DNA from: Sabethes cyaneus
Lineage: Eukaryota > Arthropoda > Insecta > Diptera > Culicidae
Assembly: GCF_943734655.1 (NCBI RefSeq)
Contig: NC_071355.1
Location: forward strand, 209,769,103 to 209,833,102
DNA length: 64,000 nt
Direction of reading: 5' to 3'
Shown here: positions 11,800 through 22,599 of the stretch, in pieces
Layout: each line of letters starts with the position of its first letter
Numbering within the stretch: position 1 is the first letter of the stretch
Translations under genes and position numbers: made by a program
The notes under the pieces: model-generated
Databases searched by the model: none
What the model was told of the DNA's origin: nothing
What the model saw: the letters and a program-made list of their open reading frames with translations, nothing else

Positions 11800-13632
11800 A
11801 TAATTAGAATCGACTCTGACTGTCCGGAACTCTAACGCCTGATAAACTCCGGCTAAAAACAAACCCATCTCTTTCAACTGCAATATTGCGGGTTTCGTAT
11901 TACATCATGACTATCATATTTATGATCTCGGTGTATAGAAGGATAACGCACTAGCTTTTCATTTACACTACAAAAGTATTATCTCCAGACCCAATAAACA
12001 ACTTGAATTCATGCATGAATTAAAGTGCTTTGTGCTAATAATAGCTTAATAATTTATAGTTATTTGGACTAGACTTGTCCATTTTTCCGTAAACAGCTTT
12101 TGGAATCAATTTGAAAAGAAGCTGGTGATTTGTTCAACATGAATAAGCCGTATATTAGTTTGTAGTTCATTTTCAATCAAAGCTGTTTATCCATAACCTA
12201 ATACCATTTCCATAGCGAAAAATAATGGCAGCGATAAAATTTATAGTACAGCGATAAAAAGAAAGATCATTAAAACGAATCGATTCACGGACGTTGATGA
12301 AAGCCAGTTTCGTGATGAGACGGATTTTCTTCAGTTGAGTTTAAAAAAGAATCATTATTTTATCGTCGCGTTCCGAAGTCTGATCTCTGATCTGTAATGC
12401 TTTTTTCAATATTGATTCAGTCAAATTGTCAACTCAACAAACGATTGCAAAAATAAATATTTAATTGACATGCAACTTTTATTTTTGTATTGCAATGATC
12501 AACAGAAACTATGTTGAAGCAATTTGCGTGTTGCTAATATGCACACCATGAAACTAGGTATGCCGACAATTAGTTCAGTTCAGTTCAGTTGATCGTGTCG
12601 GTGATAAACATTGATTGTTTTGTCACAGCGAAGCAAGGATGGGTTGCGTTAGAGTGCAAACGTACACACCCTTTGCGCTAGTTAATGGTTTATTTTTGTT
12701 CTTTTTTTTCATTCTTTGATGAATTTTCTTAATACACTATCAGTATTTTAATTGTAGTAGCATGATGATATATTTAGTGTTCCTGCCATCGCTAGATCGA
12801 CTGACTTTTTTCTTTGGAAGTTGAAATTTTATGGCTAGAACCTTAATAGGCAATCAGCTTCTAGCCCAATCAATTTTATATCTCGAGCATTGAAAACTGC
12901 GACATTTAAAATTTTATTTGAAGCACAACTTTGAATTTCATCTAGTATCAAGGTTAGTGCAAATGGCCAAAACCAGTTTTCCATTTTCGCAGTCTAACTT
13001 TAGTTCCATAGGAACATCAAGGCACCGGTTGGTTGGATATTAAGCCCACCGGACTTGTTTTGTTGAATTGGTTTTTATTACCGTTTTTTTATTATTTCAT
13101 CATCGTCATTTGATCAACAGTAGAATACGAAGTTTACCTTTAACATAAAATTTATACAATCCTTTTTCTGCCTTTAAAATGGTGATCTTTGTTCTTTCAG
13201 TTTTTATTTTGGAATGTCGAGGTAAACCGGAATTAAACTTAGCAAAAAGTTATTTAACGTTTATTTTCGATTATTTTTTGTGTGTCATGAAGATAAATTT
13301 CATAAATATTCTCTTTCATAATGATATTTTCTCACCTCGGTGTTCAACTGTAGATTGACTATTAATACCAATTTTAAATTTCCTTTCCTAAAAATGGTTG
13401 AAACGCTTTTTATAAGTATCTCTCAATTTCATATATTAAATAATTAATCCAGTCATTTCTACCAAAGGTGCAGAGGTCAGGTATTTATCAAAGAACGCTT
13501 ATCAGTTAGTTTAGTTTGTTTCCTTATCGGTTTTGTGATTAAAGTTTTTGCAACTCATCATTATTCTAACAATTGTGCACCCATAAGAACACCATAAAAT
13601 TTAATTTATGTGACTTGAATTGCAACACTCAC

Positions 13633-13866
13633 CCAATATTCCGACCGGAATTCCTGCCAGCTCTTGCTTGAGCTTATCGAAGACGGGTCGTCCCTGGCTG
13701 AAGTCCGCGGCGATCCACTTCGTCTTGACGTGGTAACGCTGTTCGATCTCGGAAGCTACGGCAATTAGCTTCTCGGTGGTCCGTGAGATCAACACGATAT
13801 CCAAGCCACGGGCGGCCAGCTGAAATGCGTACTCTTTGCCGATTCCATCGGTGCAGCCGGTAATGA
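13633..13866 (-). CDS. Very-long-chain 3-oxoacyl-CoA reductase / 17-beta-HSD12-like, exon 2 (partial gene)
   Basis: This exon carries the cofactor-binding half of the Rossmann fold. Spliced to exon 1 it reads KWAVITGCTDGIGKEYA, with the glycine motif TGxxxGIG at about residues 61-68. LDIVLISRTTEKL follows, where the Arg after Ser is typical of NADPH-preferring SDRs. The exon is 234 bases, phase 1 at both ends. The acceptor AG is at 13868-13867 and the donor GTGAGT begins at 13632. I chose this acceptor because it restores WAVITG; reading upstream without splicing gives an unrelated peptide. Intron 1 on its 5' side is 125 bases. The last codons (AGIPVGIL) lead into VNNVG of exon 3 more than 10 kb away. 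Confidence 0.93.
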
Positions 13867-13991
13867 CTGATGTGATCATCCGTTGGCAGCCGCAAAGGGT
13901 AATGAAACAAACACACATACGATAGGTATCATTATAAACAACTAGGAAACAAAGGCCGATCGTTTCGGTCGGCTGAAGGATCATCGCTTAC

Positions 13992-14163
13992 CGGCCCATT
14001 TACCGAAGCGTTCCGCCAGGCTTTTATTCTCCGCTGGCACAAAGTACGGAGCTAGCACGGACAATACTATCTGAGCAAGTGATTTTAAGTTGTCGTATAG
14101 CCACGAAATCAATCCCAGGAAGCCTAGGATGGCGAGGGCGATGACGCTCGCCGAGAACAACAT
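13992..14163 (-). CDS. Very-long-chain 3-oxoacyl-CoA reductase / 17-beta-HSD12-like, exon 1 with start codon
   Basis: Exon 1 encodes the 57 N-terminal residues plus one base. Residues 2-21 (LFSASVIALAILGFLGLISW) form a hydrophobic segment that should anchor the enzyme in the ER membrane, as known for HSD17B12 and Drosophila spidey. A second hydrophobic stretch lies at about 28-42. The C-terminal part SLAERFGKWA leads into the Rossmann fold of exon 2. The ATG at 14163 is preceded by an A-rich context usual for insect starts, and an upstream in-frame start would not improve the match to the family. The donor GTAAGC begins at 13991. The gene is read from here leftwards and leaves the window after exon 4. 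Orthology to spidey is inferred; insects have several paralogues, so no symbol is given. Confidence 0.93.
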
Positions 14164-14484
14164 ATTTGAACTTTTTGGTAAAATACAGCCGACCTCAGAT
14201 GTAGAAACTGTAAAATCACACCAGCATCAAACAACAAAGTAGCTAACACTGGAAGTTGAACACACTTCACGTGCACTTCGCAATTCACAGCCTGGTCAAT
14301 GTCAGCCGCTTGTCAGTTTCACTGCAACCCCCGTCGCGAGTCACTACAAACTTCCCCAAAACAGACGTCGTCGACGCCGGATGGTGCACTTGGAACACGC
14401 GACTAAACTATAGATGCAGTTTTAAAACTAACACAACCCCCACATCGATCGGAACGATGTTCGCGAGGCAGAGCACGGCACGGT

Positions 14485-14489
14485 ACTGA
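14485..14489 (-). promoter_or_regulatory. Candidate initiator (TCAGT) of the dehydrogenase gene
   Basis: The minus strand has TCAGT at 14489-14485, the arthropod initiator consensus, about 325 bases upstream of the start codon. No TATA box is seen 25-30 bases upstream and no clear DPE downstream. This is a weak motif that also occurs by chance. Confidence 0.25.
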
Positions 14490-14649
14490 AACTGGCTTAG
14501 CTCGCATCAGCTGGTTGAGGCTCGACGCTCGATGATGCAAATTGCCGCTAGTAACCCTATACGAGCCTATTTGTTGTTGTTGCCACGATCGCTGCTAGGA
14601 GGCCCAGTAGCTCGCAGCTTCCTCGCAGCTGAATGTTTGTTCCCCTTGT

Positions 14650-14700
14650 GTAACAAATCACGAATTCACTCGTCGTCGTCGTCGCTGTCGTCGCGACGCA
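14650..14700. repeat. Short CGT trinucleotide run upstream of the gene
   Basis: An imperfect (CGT)n run of about 40 bases lies in the GC-richer stretch upstream of exon 1. The rest of 14164-15480 has no coding sequence or recognisable repeat and probably holds the 5' UTR and promoter of the dehydrogenase. Confidence 0.6.
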
Positions 14701-15483
14701 CAGTCTGTCGGCGGCAGGCGTCGGAAAAATAAAAGCGAAACTGGTTGGAATTGATGTTTGCAGAAACAACACGGCAAGCGAGCAGATGAAAACACGCTCG
14801 GCGAGGAAGGCCGCTGTTTGCGCTCCAGTGACACACTAATCTCGGCGTGATGTAATGCGTTGTCGGTATTTTTTTTCTGGTATTTCGCTTTGAGCCACTG
14901 TTTTCCGCGATCTTTACGTGAAAGTGAAAGTGAAAAAAGACAAATACTTTTCTCGAAGAAGCAGGAATTGCAGTTGCAGTAGCTGCGATTGTCTCGTAAA
15001 TGCCACTTCTTCACCTAATTTGAACGTTTGACGTACTGTCAGTAAATAATGTCGAAACTGTTGTGTAAACTTTGACGTTCAGCTGTGAGCATGCGCAGAA
15101 ACACGTGTTTATTGAACTTTGACTAGGGGCGCTGCTGAACGTTGCAAAGTGATACAATAATTTTGCATGTCTAATTTTTGTGTTGTGCTTTATGTCTTTT
15201 TAGTGACTGTTGCAAGATACAGAATTTACTCGGTTCGATTCTAGCGGTGAAAGATACCTGTGATGATCCCCTCGTTTTATGCGGTTGCTTATCAGCGTGG
15301 AAGTGTGGCCAGGAAAAAACGAAACTTGCTGAGTCACGTATGGTAGCTAACCCAATTCTCGACATGGGCTATAGCTATAGCTGAAAATTAAATGATTTCG
15401 CATTCGCAAATTTGATCTTGTTTTGGTCTACATAGCTGGTAAAAGCAAACACTAGGTGCTACATATCGTTATCGAAACTTGAT

Positions 15484-15602
15484 CTTCTTTTTTTATACGG
15501 CAGACTTCGCAGCCAGCTATTAGAGTGCAGGACAATTGCAGGGCCAGTTGCTGCGATGTTGTTAGGCCAGCGTCATACCTCGAAGCCAACTAGGAGGACA
15601 CA
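15484..15602 (-). mobile_element. tRNA-derived SINE (family 1), internally deleted copy
   Basis: On the minus strand it matches the SINE at 34484: CGAGGTATGACGCTGGCCTA near the 5' side and GCAATTGTCCTGCACTCTAA toward the 3' side, followed by GCTGCGAAGTCTG. The middle, including the GTTCGAATC box, is missing. Confidence 0.6.
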
Positions 15603-15629
15603 GCTGCACAGTAGTCCGAAAGGGCGAAA

Positions 15630-16400
15630 AGTGTAACTTTGTAAGGAAAGGTCCTAGAGATATACAATCTTCTGCAAAAACGTGTATTTGGAGTCTTTCA
15701 ATAATCGCCTAGAACCGTATATTCTTGTAAAATGCAACCAACATGAGCTAAGTATAAAAAAATAATTTTTAAAGAATTTCCAAGGAAAATGGTCTATAGG
15801 TCTGCACTCGATAGAGATAGAAATGTCATTTCTTTAGCAAAGTTGTTTGCCTTTATATTTTCTATAACTCTGCCGAAGAAACCATGTGTCTAGTCTATCT
15901 ACTAACACAAAAGAATGGACGTGTATCGTGCCTATAGCGAACGCGAAACACATAAAACGTATGCTTACCGTACTCTCATTTGAGTGGTTGGCGACAAGCG
16001 GAACCCATACAAGTTTATAATACTTGTCTTAAGCTTCAAGATGAAGTACTGGTTTTATAAATCCACTTGCCCCATTTTACCCCATAGGCTCATGAAGCTA
16101 TGGAAACTTAAAGCTTAAATATATGATAACTTAGAAAGTAAAAGCCCAAGAGTTTTGCGGTCTTCTGCAAAAACGTGTATTTTAAGTGCTATGATAATTT
16201 TCTAGAACATTGTGTTCGTGTAAAATGCAACTAACAAATGCTAACAATGAAAAACTAATTTTTAAAGAAATTTCAAAGAATATGCCCTATAGTTCAGCAC
16301 TCGATAACGACAGAAATTTTATTTCTTCAGCAAAGTTGCTTGTTTTTACATTATTTACAACTTTGTCGAAGAAGCTATGTCTATATTTCTAAACACAAAA
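15630..16400. repeat. Diverged tandem duplication, unit about 480 bp
   Basis: The left unit (about 15655-15920) and the right unit (about 16155-16405) share CTTCTGCAAAAACGTGTATT, TAAAATGCAAC, TTTAAAGAA, a GCACTCGATA block, and TTTCTTTAGCAAAGTTG or TTTCTTCAGCAAAGTTG in the same order. Identity is moderate. A related AGCAAAGTTG motif appears near 27819. No coding potential. Confidence 0.6.
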
Positions 16401-17036
16401 AAGTTATTTATTTTTATTTTCGTAATAGTAAGCAATAACTAACTTTTGACAGTTTTATTATAAATAAAATAAAATAATATCAAAATACAGGGTGAGTAGC
16501 TATACAGTGTCGGACAAAACATTAAGACCACTGCTCAAGCAAAAAAAGAAAGTGACAAAACTTTGTAAAAAACCCGAATTAATCCACCTAGAGGTGTGAC
16601 CTAGCCTTTCTATTGTCATAATAATTATTTTTTAATTTCTCAGGAATATCTATAATGATATTTTCAAATATCAGTTACTTATTCCACAAAATCCTTATTT
16701 ACCAATAAAATTAGCAACGTTCTGCGTACAATAATTATACTTTCTTTCCTAGGGTGCGTAAATACTTGTAAGCGTCATTTAATTTACATTATGAACAGCA
16801 TTATGACCTGAAGTTTTATAATATTTACGTGATTTATAGACACATATATGAAAACACAAAAGATACACATATATGAAAACACAAAAGATAATTTTTGCAG
16901 ACTTGAATAAATATGTATATAGAAAAATAGAAATTAACACTCTAACAGGTCTACAGACGGCCTCGAGACTGGTTTTAAAGCTCATGGCAAAAAATATAAA
17001 AACAAGGAAATTTATACCGAAAAAAAAGTTCTAGGT

Positions 17037-17994
17037 TTAGTATTTGGTCGTGTAACCTTTGTTACGCATCACTTCACGCGCCCGGTTTAGTATGGATTCC
17101 ACCAGCTTCTGGCACTTGGTGACCGGAATGGCGTACCAGCAAGCTTGGATCCTATCCCACAGTTGCTGCTTATTCTTCGATTTCTCCGTGTACACCGAAC
17201 TTTTCACGATCTCCCATTGGTTCAGATCTGGTGACTGCGCTGGCCACTCCATGACGTTGACTTTGTTATCCTGGAGCCACTTTTTAGCGGCCTTGGCGGT
17301 GTGCTTCGGATCATTTCCCGTATGAACTACCATTTCAGGGGCATCTCCCACTTGCCGTGTGGCAGCATAACATCCCTTAGGATTTGGGCGTAGAGGTACT
17401 GATCCATGATATTATCCACCCAATCCCGGGGCCAACCCCGTACAAAGAGAAACACCCCCACACCATTATATTCCCTCCTCTATGCTTGAATGTTCGTGGT
17501 ATACTGCGGCATGTAAGCGCAGCCTATTGGGCGATGGACCCAGGTTTTTCCGTCCGAGTCGACGAGGTTTACCTTCGTCTCATCCGACCACAGTATATTT
17601 CGCCTCTGCTTTTCCTTCTCCGGAACGATCCAATTGAAGTGTTCTTTCGCGAACTTCAGCCGCACCTTCAGATGTTTCGGTGTCAGCATCGTGACCTTCC
17701 GGGGGCTTTTACCGCCTAGCTCCTGCTACATCAGCAGCCGCTGAACTGTCTGGGAAGTCACGGGCAAGTTCAGTTCATCCCGGATCTATTCCAAGGCCTT
17801 GAAGGAATTTTCTTTATGACAAAGTCATCCTTCGCGGTCGTTTTCCTTGGGCGTCCAGTCGTTTTGGGTTTTTTGCGGTCGTGGAGGGCATTAAACACGA
17901 AGATTTTGGATCGTCCCGAGTACTCTGCGATTTCGCGTTGTCTACTGCCTTCCTTGGACATTTTGCAGATAACTATCCGCTGTGTTTCCATGCA
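17037..17994 (-). pseudogene. Tc1-type transposase, inactivated
   Basis: Three minus-strand frames follow in order. First, an N-terminal helix-turn-helix with RQREIAEYSGRSKIFVFNAL and a GRPRK hook (about 17991-17780). Second, LTPKHLKVRLKFAKEHFNW with WSDETKVNLV holding the first catalytic Asp (about 17689-17485). Third, NDPKHTAKAAKKWLQ with EWPAQSPDLN (17351-17037). At least two frameshifts separate them. The second catalytic Asp, normally in an HDND/QDND context, reads HTGND, so it is lost. The NPIENLW block with the third acidic residue is reduced to NQWEIV. The enzyme is certainly dead. Total length, about 320 codons, is normal for the family. Confidence 0.9.
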
Positions 17995-18284
17995 ATTATG
18001 GGCGCGACGCGCGACCCATTTTAAAACCTTGCATACTTCTTATTTAGATGATAAATACTTACCAGGATCCGAAAAACACAAAATACCACCAATCAACAAT
18101 CAATTTTTTGACGTAGGACTACGTCTTTGTTTACTATGCAGGGACTGGGTAGCACTTTGTGAAAACGAAAATAGAACTGTAACGTTTGAATGAAAGATTT
18201 CAAATGGTTATATCTACTAAACTACTGAACGAAATTGAACAATTTATATGTCGTTGGATAGATAAAATAATCAGCAATTGGAGG

Positions 18285-18690
18285 GTGTAAGAGGGAGAGC
18301 TCCTATAAAAATGAAACACAAGTTTCCTCAAAACTTGAAAAGTAATCAAGCAAATGGAACCAAAGCTGGCATGTGGAGGTTTTAGAGGGCAGGATTTTTT
18401 CTTATTGTGTACTGAAACCCCTTCCTCTTCTAAGCGGGGAAGGGGGGGGGGGGGGTTCCCACACAAATGAAATTCAAATTTCCTTATAACTCTAGAACAA
18501 ATCAAGCAAATGGAACCAAATTTGGCAACCAAACTTCCTCATAACTCGAGATCTAATCAAACAAATGGAACCAAATTTGGCATGTGGGAGTTTTTGGAGG
18601 CATGAATTTATTTTATGATGGTTTGACACCCCTCACCCTTGTGGTGGGAAGATAGGGACTTTCACACACACAAAACAGAAATTTTTGCGT
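18285..18690. repeat. Minisatellite, units about 100-170 bp, helitron-like type
   Basis: Units share AATCAAGCAAATGGAACCAA, GGCATGTGG, a GTTT(T)GGAGGCA block, and a C/G-rich CCCCTC...GGGG segment followed by ACAAATGAAA. About three units are visible here, about one and a half at 49090-49310, and about three at 56385-56960. This type of unit is common in insect helitron-like repeats; the assignment is by resemblance only. Confidence 0.6.
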
Positions 18691-19130
18691 ATGTGCCATA
18701 TTTTCTGCTATGTCACAAGTGGTAAGCTGTGAAAGTAAACTAGTAAAACCTTCTCGCAGCAAAACACAGTGAATCGACGCCACTGACTGACGTGCCTGTT
18801 GCCATTCATGTCAAAAGAGAAGGGCATTCGAATAGCACGTCATATTTGTGATGAACGTGCCTTGGCTTTAATGTTATTTGTAACCAACGGCCCTTTTAAA
18901 GGCCACAAGCAAGTTACAGTAAGACTTTTGAAACATGTCAAGCTACGCATAATCATATTTAATACAATAATCTGTGAGCTGTTCATTCATTACTGTAGGG
19001 AACATGTCAGGCTAAATGAATTAGCGAGTTAATGAATCTGGATCGATTGAATCATTTGTTTCAGTGCAACTGAAATACATGCATGCATACGGCATTCCGA
19101 AAGTTCGAAAGAACGAGAGAACGAACATAC

Positions 19131-19311
19131 ATTCGCTATGTAAGCACAAATCGATCTCTTGTACTCTCATGGAACTGCCATATGGAAAGTTTGTGAAGAT
19201 TTGGTGCAAAGTTTTGTCTATCCTTTTCACTCTTTAACAAACCTGTGCACAGACTTCACAAATAGAACAAACTTGGGAAGGTGGCAGCACCGTTTCGCGC
19301 ACATAGCGAAT
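19131..19311 (+). mobile_element. 181-bp MITE with ATTCGCTATG ends, copy A
   Basis: Ends are ATTCGCTATG and its reverse complement CATAGCGAAT. The 181 bases are repeated almost exactly, inverted, at 19493-19673. No coding capacity. Confidence 0.75.
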
Positions 19312-19492
19312 AGAGCTTTCTGACAGCTCAACCACCCACACAGCGAACACGAAAAACGCGTGTATATACATGATATTTGCCTCATTTTGGCAAACGGCTG
19401 ATGCTTGTTTGCCTCATTTTCAAGCACCAACACACACAAGAATGGAAAGGTCTATTGTGTAATTCGAATCTCTCACTGGCTTCGTGAAACGA

Positions 19493-19673
19493 ATTCGCTA
19501 TGTGCGCGAAACGGTGCTGCCACCTTCCCAAGTTTGTTCTATTTGTGAAGTCTGTGCACAGGTTTGTTAAAGAGTGAAAAGGATAGACAAAACTTTGCAC
19601 CAAATCTTCACAAACTTTCCATATGGCCGTTCCATGAGAGTACAAGAGATCGATTTGTGCTTACATAGCGAAT
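19493..19673 (-). mobile_element. 181-bp MITE with ATTCGCTATG ends, copy B
   Basis: Inverted near-identical copy of 19131-19311, of the same length, with the same CATAGCGAAT ends. The 181-base spacer between the two (19312-19492) is unrelated to the arms. Together they can form a very strong hairpin. Confidence 0.75.
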
Positions 19674-20221
19674 AGTACGACAAAGAAGGAGATCGAAGAT
19701 CGTCCGAGACGAGACGCACGGTTATGAGAGTATTAATATCGTTCCCGAAAAGAGCGCGTCAGTTTTTAGACGAACGTAGATTTGGACGGACGTCTTTTGG
19801 TGCGTTGTGCGTGTTTCGGAAATTTAGCGTCGAAAAACGACCAGACACTACAATTACTATTTCAAACTTTATGATGCACACAAGTGATTTTTAAAAGAAA
19901 TCTCTATGTCTCAATGGTTGCAGGTGTTGTATTTATGAACCCCCGTCCACGTATTTTCAAAGCCACCATTGCATTCCATGAAGAATTTGATCTGAATATT
20001 TCGCTCTTCTCTTTTAAACATTCACTTGAACAATGGCACTCACAGATTCCTGTAAACATACATATGCCAGAAATTCAGTTTACATTAGTCTTTGATCTAA
20101 TGATCTGCTATAGTCCTACGTTACCCTTTCGTACAACTTTTAGGGCTATTTACCTTGTAGTTTTTCAAAAATCGGTCGAAACAACCAGAGGGGTGGTGTG
20201 GCTGTCAAACTACATACATTC

Positions 20222-20637
20222 CCAGTAAACCATTTGGTTTGTATATCTCGATTGCAACTGAGATATAAGAAATCATATCTGAACGAAAAAGTTATATTTC
20301 ACGCCATATAAGAACATATATGTACCAAAGTGGAGGCGATATACGTGCGAAAGCTTTGACAATTATTTGTAATTCTTTTTTGCGTAGTTTTTATAACACG
20401 CAACTAAATACTCCTGAATATATGATTAAGATATAATCAAATATTGCAACTGTCTATCCTGCTTTATAATTCACAGTCATGAATTGTATATGAAGGCACG
20501 CACGACTGCAAAACAACTTATTGTTCACTTCGATTTGACATACTCTAATTATTATACAATTCCAATGTGAAATTGACATGAAAACGATTTATTTTCAACT
20601 TTCTATTACGATTTTGTGTTATCTGGGTTGTCTATGT
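20222..20637 (+). mobile_element. MITE with CCCAG...CTGGG ends
   Basis: The left end reads CCAGTAAACCA and the right end reversed reads CCAGATAACACA. The inside is AT-rich with GGCGATATACGTG, shared in reverse with 1-375. Family name unknown. Confidence 0.55.
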
Positions 20638-21261
20638 CCCACTCATTGGTTTTGGTACTTTTGGTTCTGATACCTTAGAACGCAGTTAAACACAGCCTTT
20701 TAGTTATAATTTAACCACAGACAAACAGACGAGACACTCGCGTAAATTCCATCGTCCAATCAAAAACCACTCATTTTTCAAAAAAGCATGCTTCGCAACA
20801 TGACCACACCGCGGCGCGCGAGTTTTGCTTCACGATTTGAGTATAAAACCATACAAATGTAAAAACCCTACAGCATAAAACCGAGCAAATGCAAGCTACT
20901 CCGCGACATGCATAACAGAGGGTGCTAGTGTGCAAGCAGAATGTGTAGGACGATGGTTTTTAAAGGATTTTCTTCTATGTTTCATGTCAGTTCGTCAGTG
21001 ATTTAACTATTATTAGCTGTTATTTTCGATATGCTGGCTGGTTCCAAATTGTCGCCATCCATGGATGTTTAGTCAGCAAAATTTTGACAATTTTACGCCC
21101 CTGGAAACAACACTCGAAACAGACGAAACGAGGAACTGGTGCTAAATTTTGTCGCACCGGTTTTCAACTTTCGACAACTATCAGTGGGTCTTGCTAAAAC
21201 GGGTTGGGGGTTTCAAAGTTGTCATACTAGTATTAGTGCTCGCCGCTAGGTGTCCCAAATA

Positions 21262-21655
21262 CCGTGGACCCCCGTTCGTTTGACCGTTTTTAATCTGAAC
21301 ACTTTTTAATTTGAACCCCGTTGGTTTGCACGACGTGCAAATTAAAAATGGTTCAAACGTCATACTCATTATGACATCATTTGCTTATGCAGACAATGCA
21401 CATAAACATGATTTGTTTGTGCTGATCTAGCGTGTTTATTCTGTTTCACATTGCGTTTTCCCAACGATTATGGTAGAAATCCGATCGGAGAATGAATATT
21501 CGCTGCTTGCAACTGCCAACTGAATCAAACTACCAAAACAATAACAAAGAGCACGGCAGCCAGTTCCAGCATATTTAGGGTTACCAGTTGTTCAAATTAA
21601 AAACTAACCCCGTTAGTTTGCATGAGGAATCGTTCAAACGAACGGGGGTCCACTG
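21262..21655. mobile_element. 394-bp MITE with TA target duplication
   Basis: The left end CCGTGGACCCCCGTTCGTTT and the right end (reversed) CAGTGGACCCCCGTTCGTTT are inverted repeats flanked by TA on both sides. The similarity extends weakly inward with GTTCAAA/TTTGAAC motifs and CCCCGTTGGTTTGCA against CCCCGTTAGTTTGCA. TA duplication and the CAGTGGACCCCC start suggest a pogo- or Tc1-type non-autonomous element. Confidence 0.75.
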
Positions 21656-21762
21656 TACTATATTTGTATTGGCAGTTAAAAGCTAATTTGAATCTTTTGC
21701 ATTAGTGTGGTCTTAATGTTTTGTCCGACACTGTAACTGTCGGTGACCGGACGAGAGCCATA

Positions 21763-21919
21763 AATACGATAGCCATACGGACGGTTGCCATACGTACGAA
21801 TGCCATATAGAGGAATGCCATAATGTATGTTTGCCATAATGGACGGGAGCCATACAGACGAATGCCATAATGTATGTTTGCCATAATGGACAGGAGCCAT
21901 AATGTACGTTTGCCATAAT
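21763..21919. repeat. Degenerate 15-16 bp tandem array (GCCATAATG)
   Basis: About ten imperfect units of the type TTTGCCATAATGGAC follow one another, with alternate units starting GAAT, GTTT or GGGA. Higher-order periodicity of about 47 bp is visible (two nearly identical blocks). The ORFs across it merely reflect the repeat. Confidence 0.8.
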
Positions 21920-21947
21920 CTATATATTCAACGTTTCTTAGATGATT

Positions 21948-22003
21948 CAGGGCGAGCCGGCCGCAGGCAACGGCGAGTGCTCGCCGGTGACCCGCCGTCG
22001 GAA
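21948..22003. repeat. GC-rich repeat shared with 57006-57058
   Basis: TCAGGGCGAG.CGGCCG, GCCGG(T/C)GACC and GCCGTCG.AAGCG occur in the same order and spacing at both loci. At both loci a 15-16 bp tandem array lies close by. Its right end here is fused to RTE sequence. Confidence 0.65.
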
Positions 22004-22590
22004 GCGGAAAATCTGGGAGAGCACCTTGAAGGCGGCGTTGCCCAACGTGATGCCACGGTAACTACAGCAATCTGGCCGGTTGCCCTTTTTGTAGATGGAA
22101 CAGACTACACCTTCCATTCACTCCTCCGGTAGTTTCTCCTCCGCCCAAATCGTAGAAATTATCCAATGAAGTGCCGTTGCTAGCGGTTCTTGGTCATTTT
22201 TGTAGAGCTTCGCCGGGAATCGACCCTTTCCGGCGGCCCTATTATTCTTTAGCTGTCGAATTTCTCGCCGGATCTCTTCGAGATCGGGAGCCGGCACGCT
22301 GTTGTCGTTTGTAGGCACTCCAAGGTTAACTTCCGTTGCGTCTTCTGCTGCTATATCGCCGTTGAGGTGAGCGCACATGTACTGCTACTAGAGTACTAGG
22401 TAAAGTTCCGAGTCGATATCCGCACCATGTAGAGAGCGTAAGTTCGTGATGTTCGAGAAAAACCGGCCCTCGATGAGAATAAGTCGATTTGGTTGATCAG
22501 GTGATCTCCATGTGGCTTTGTGGATATCTTTGCGGGGAAAGAAAGTAATTCTGATCACCAAGCCTCGGGAAGCTGCAAAGTATGACAGCT
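22004..22590 (-). pseudogene. RTE-type retrotransposon fragment (copy 3)
   Basis: The minus strand first gives an endonuclease piece with RKDIHKATWRSPDQ and IDSELYLVL (about 22585-22390). It then jumps to the linker CAHLNGDIAAED, RREIRQLKNNRAAGKGR and ALHWIISTIWAEEKLPEE. A TGA replaces the Trp of EEWMEG. After it the frame continues MEGVVCSIYKKGNRPDCC and ITLGNAAFKVLSQI, then breaks at the GC-rich repeat. The segment between endonuclease and linker is deleted. Diverged from the copies at 383 and 10085. Confidence 0.8.
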
Positions 22591-22599
22591 CACAACCTT

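Larger units (their letters stand above)
18107..20170 (+). mobile_element. Repeat family X, copy 1 (inside the Tc1 element)
   Basis: It begins with GACGTAGGACTACGTC (18110) and ends with TAGTCCTACGT (about 20111) plus about 50 further shared bases. The same sequence in the same order makes up 48923-50232, so this is a dispersed element with an inverted GACGTAGGACTA-type motif at both ends. It contains helitron-like minisatellite units (18285-18690). Compared with the other copy it carries an extra block of about 870 bases (19001-19870) holding two opposed MITEs. No convincing protein; the short ORFs inside are not conserved between the two copies. Confidence 0.7.
16505..21733 (-). mobile_element. 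Tc1-type DNA transposon enlarged by nested insertions
   Basis: The ends are near-perfect inverted repeats of about 27 bp. The left one starts CAGTGTCGGACAAAACATT at 16505; the right one ends at 21733 with the reverse complement. Both are flanked by TA (16503-16504 and 21734-21735), the Tc1/mariner target duplication. The transposase remnant (17037-17994) reads leftwards. A normal Tc1 element is about 1.3-1.7 kb. Here most of 18.1-21.7 kb is other elements: the repeat at 18107-20170, a MITE at 20222-20637 and a MITE at 21262-21655. The strand given is that of the transposase. Confidence 0.85.

Noticed and set aside
13674..13916. 80-codon minus-strand ORF in another frame
   Set aside because: Shadow of dehydrogenase exon 2; the chosen frame has the SDR motifs.
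17384..17719. 111-codon plus-strand ORF
   Set aside because: Antisense shadow of the Tc1 transposase.
21676..21916. Overlapping ORFs with YGSRPLWQTYIMAF-like repeats
   Set aside because: Three frames over one 15-16 bp tandem array; repeat artefact.
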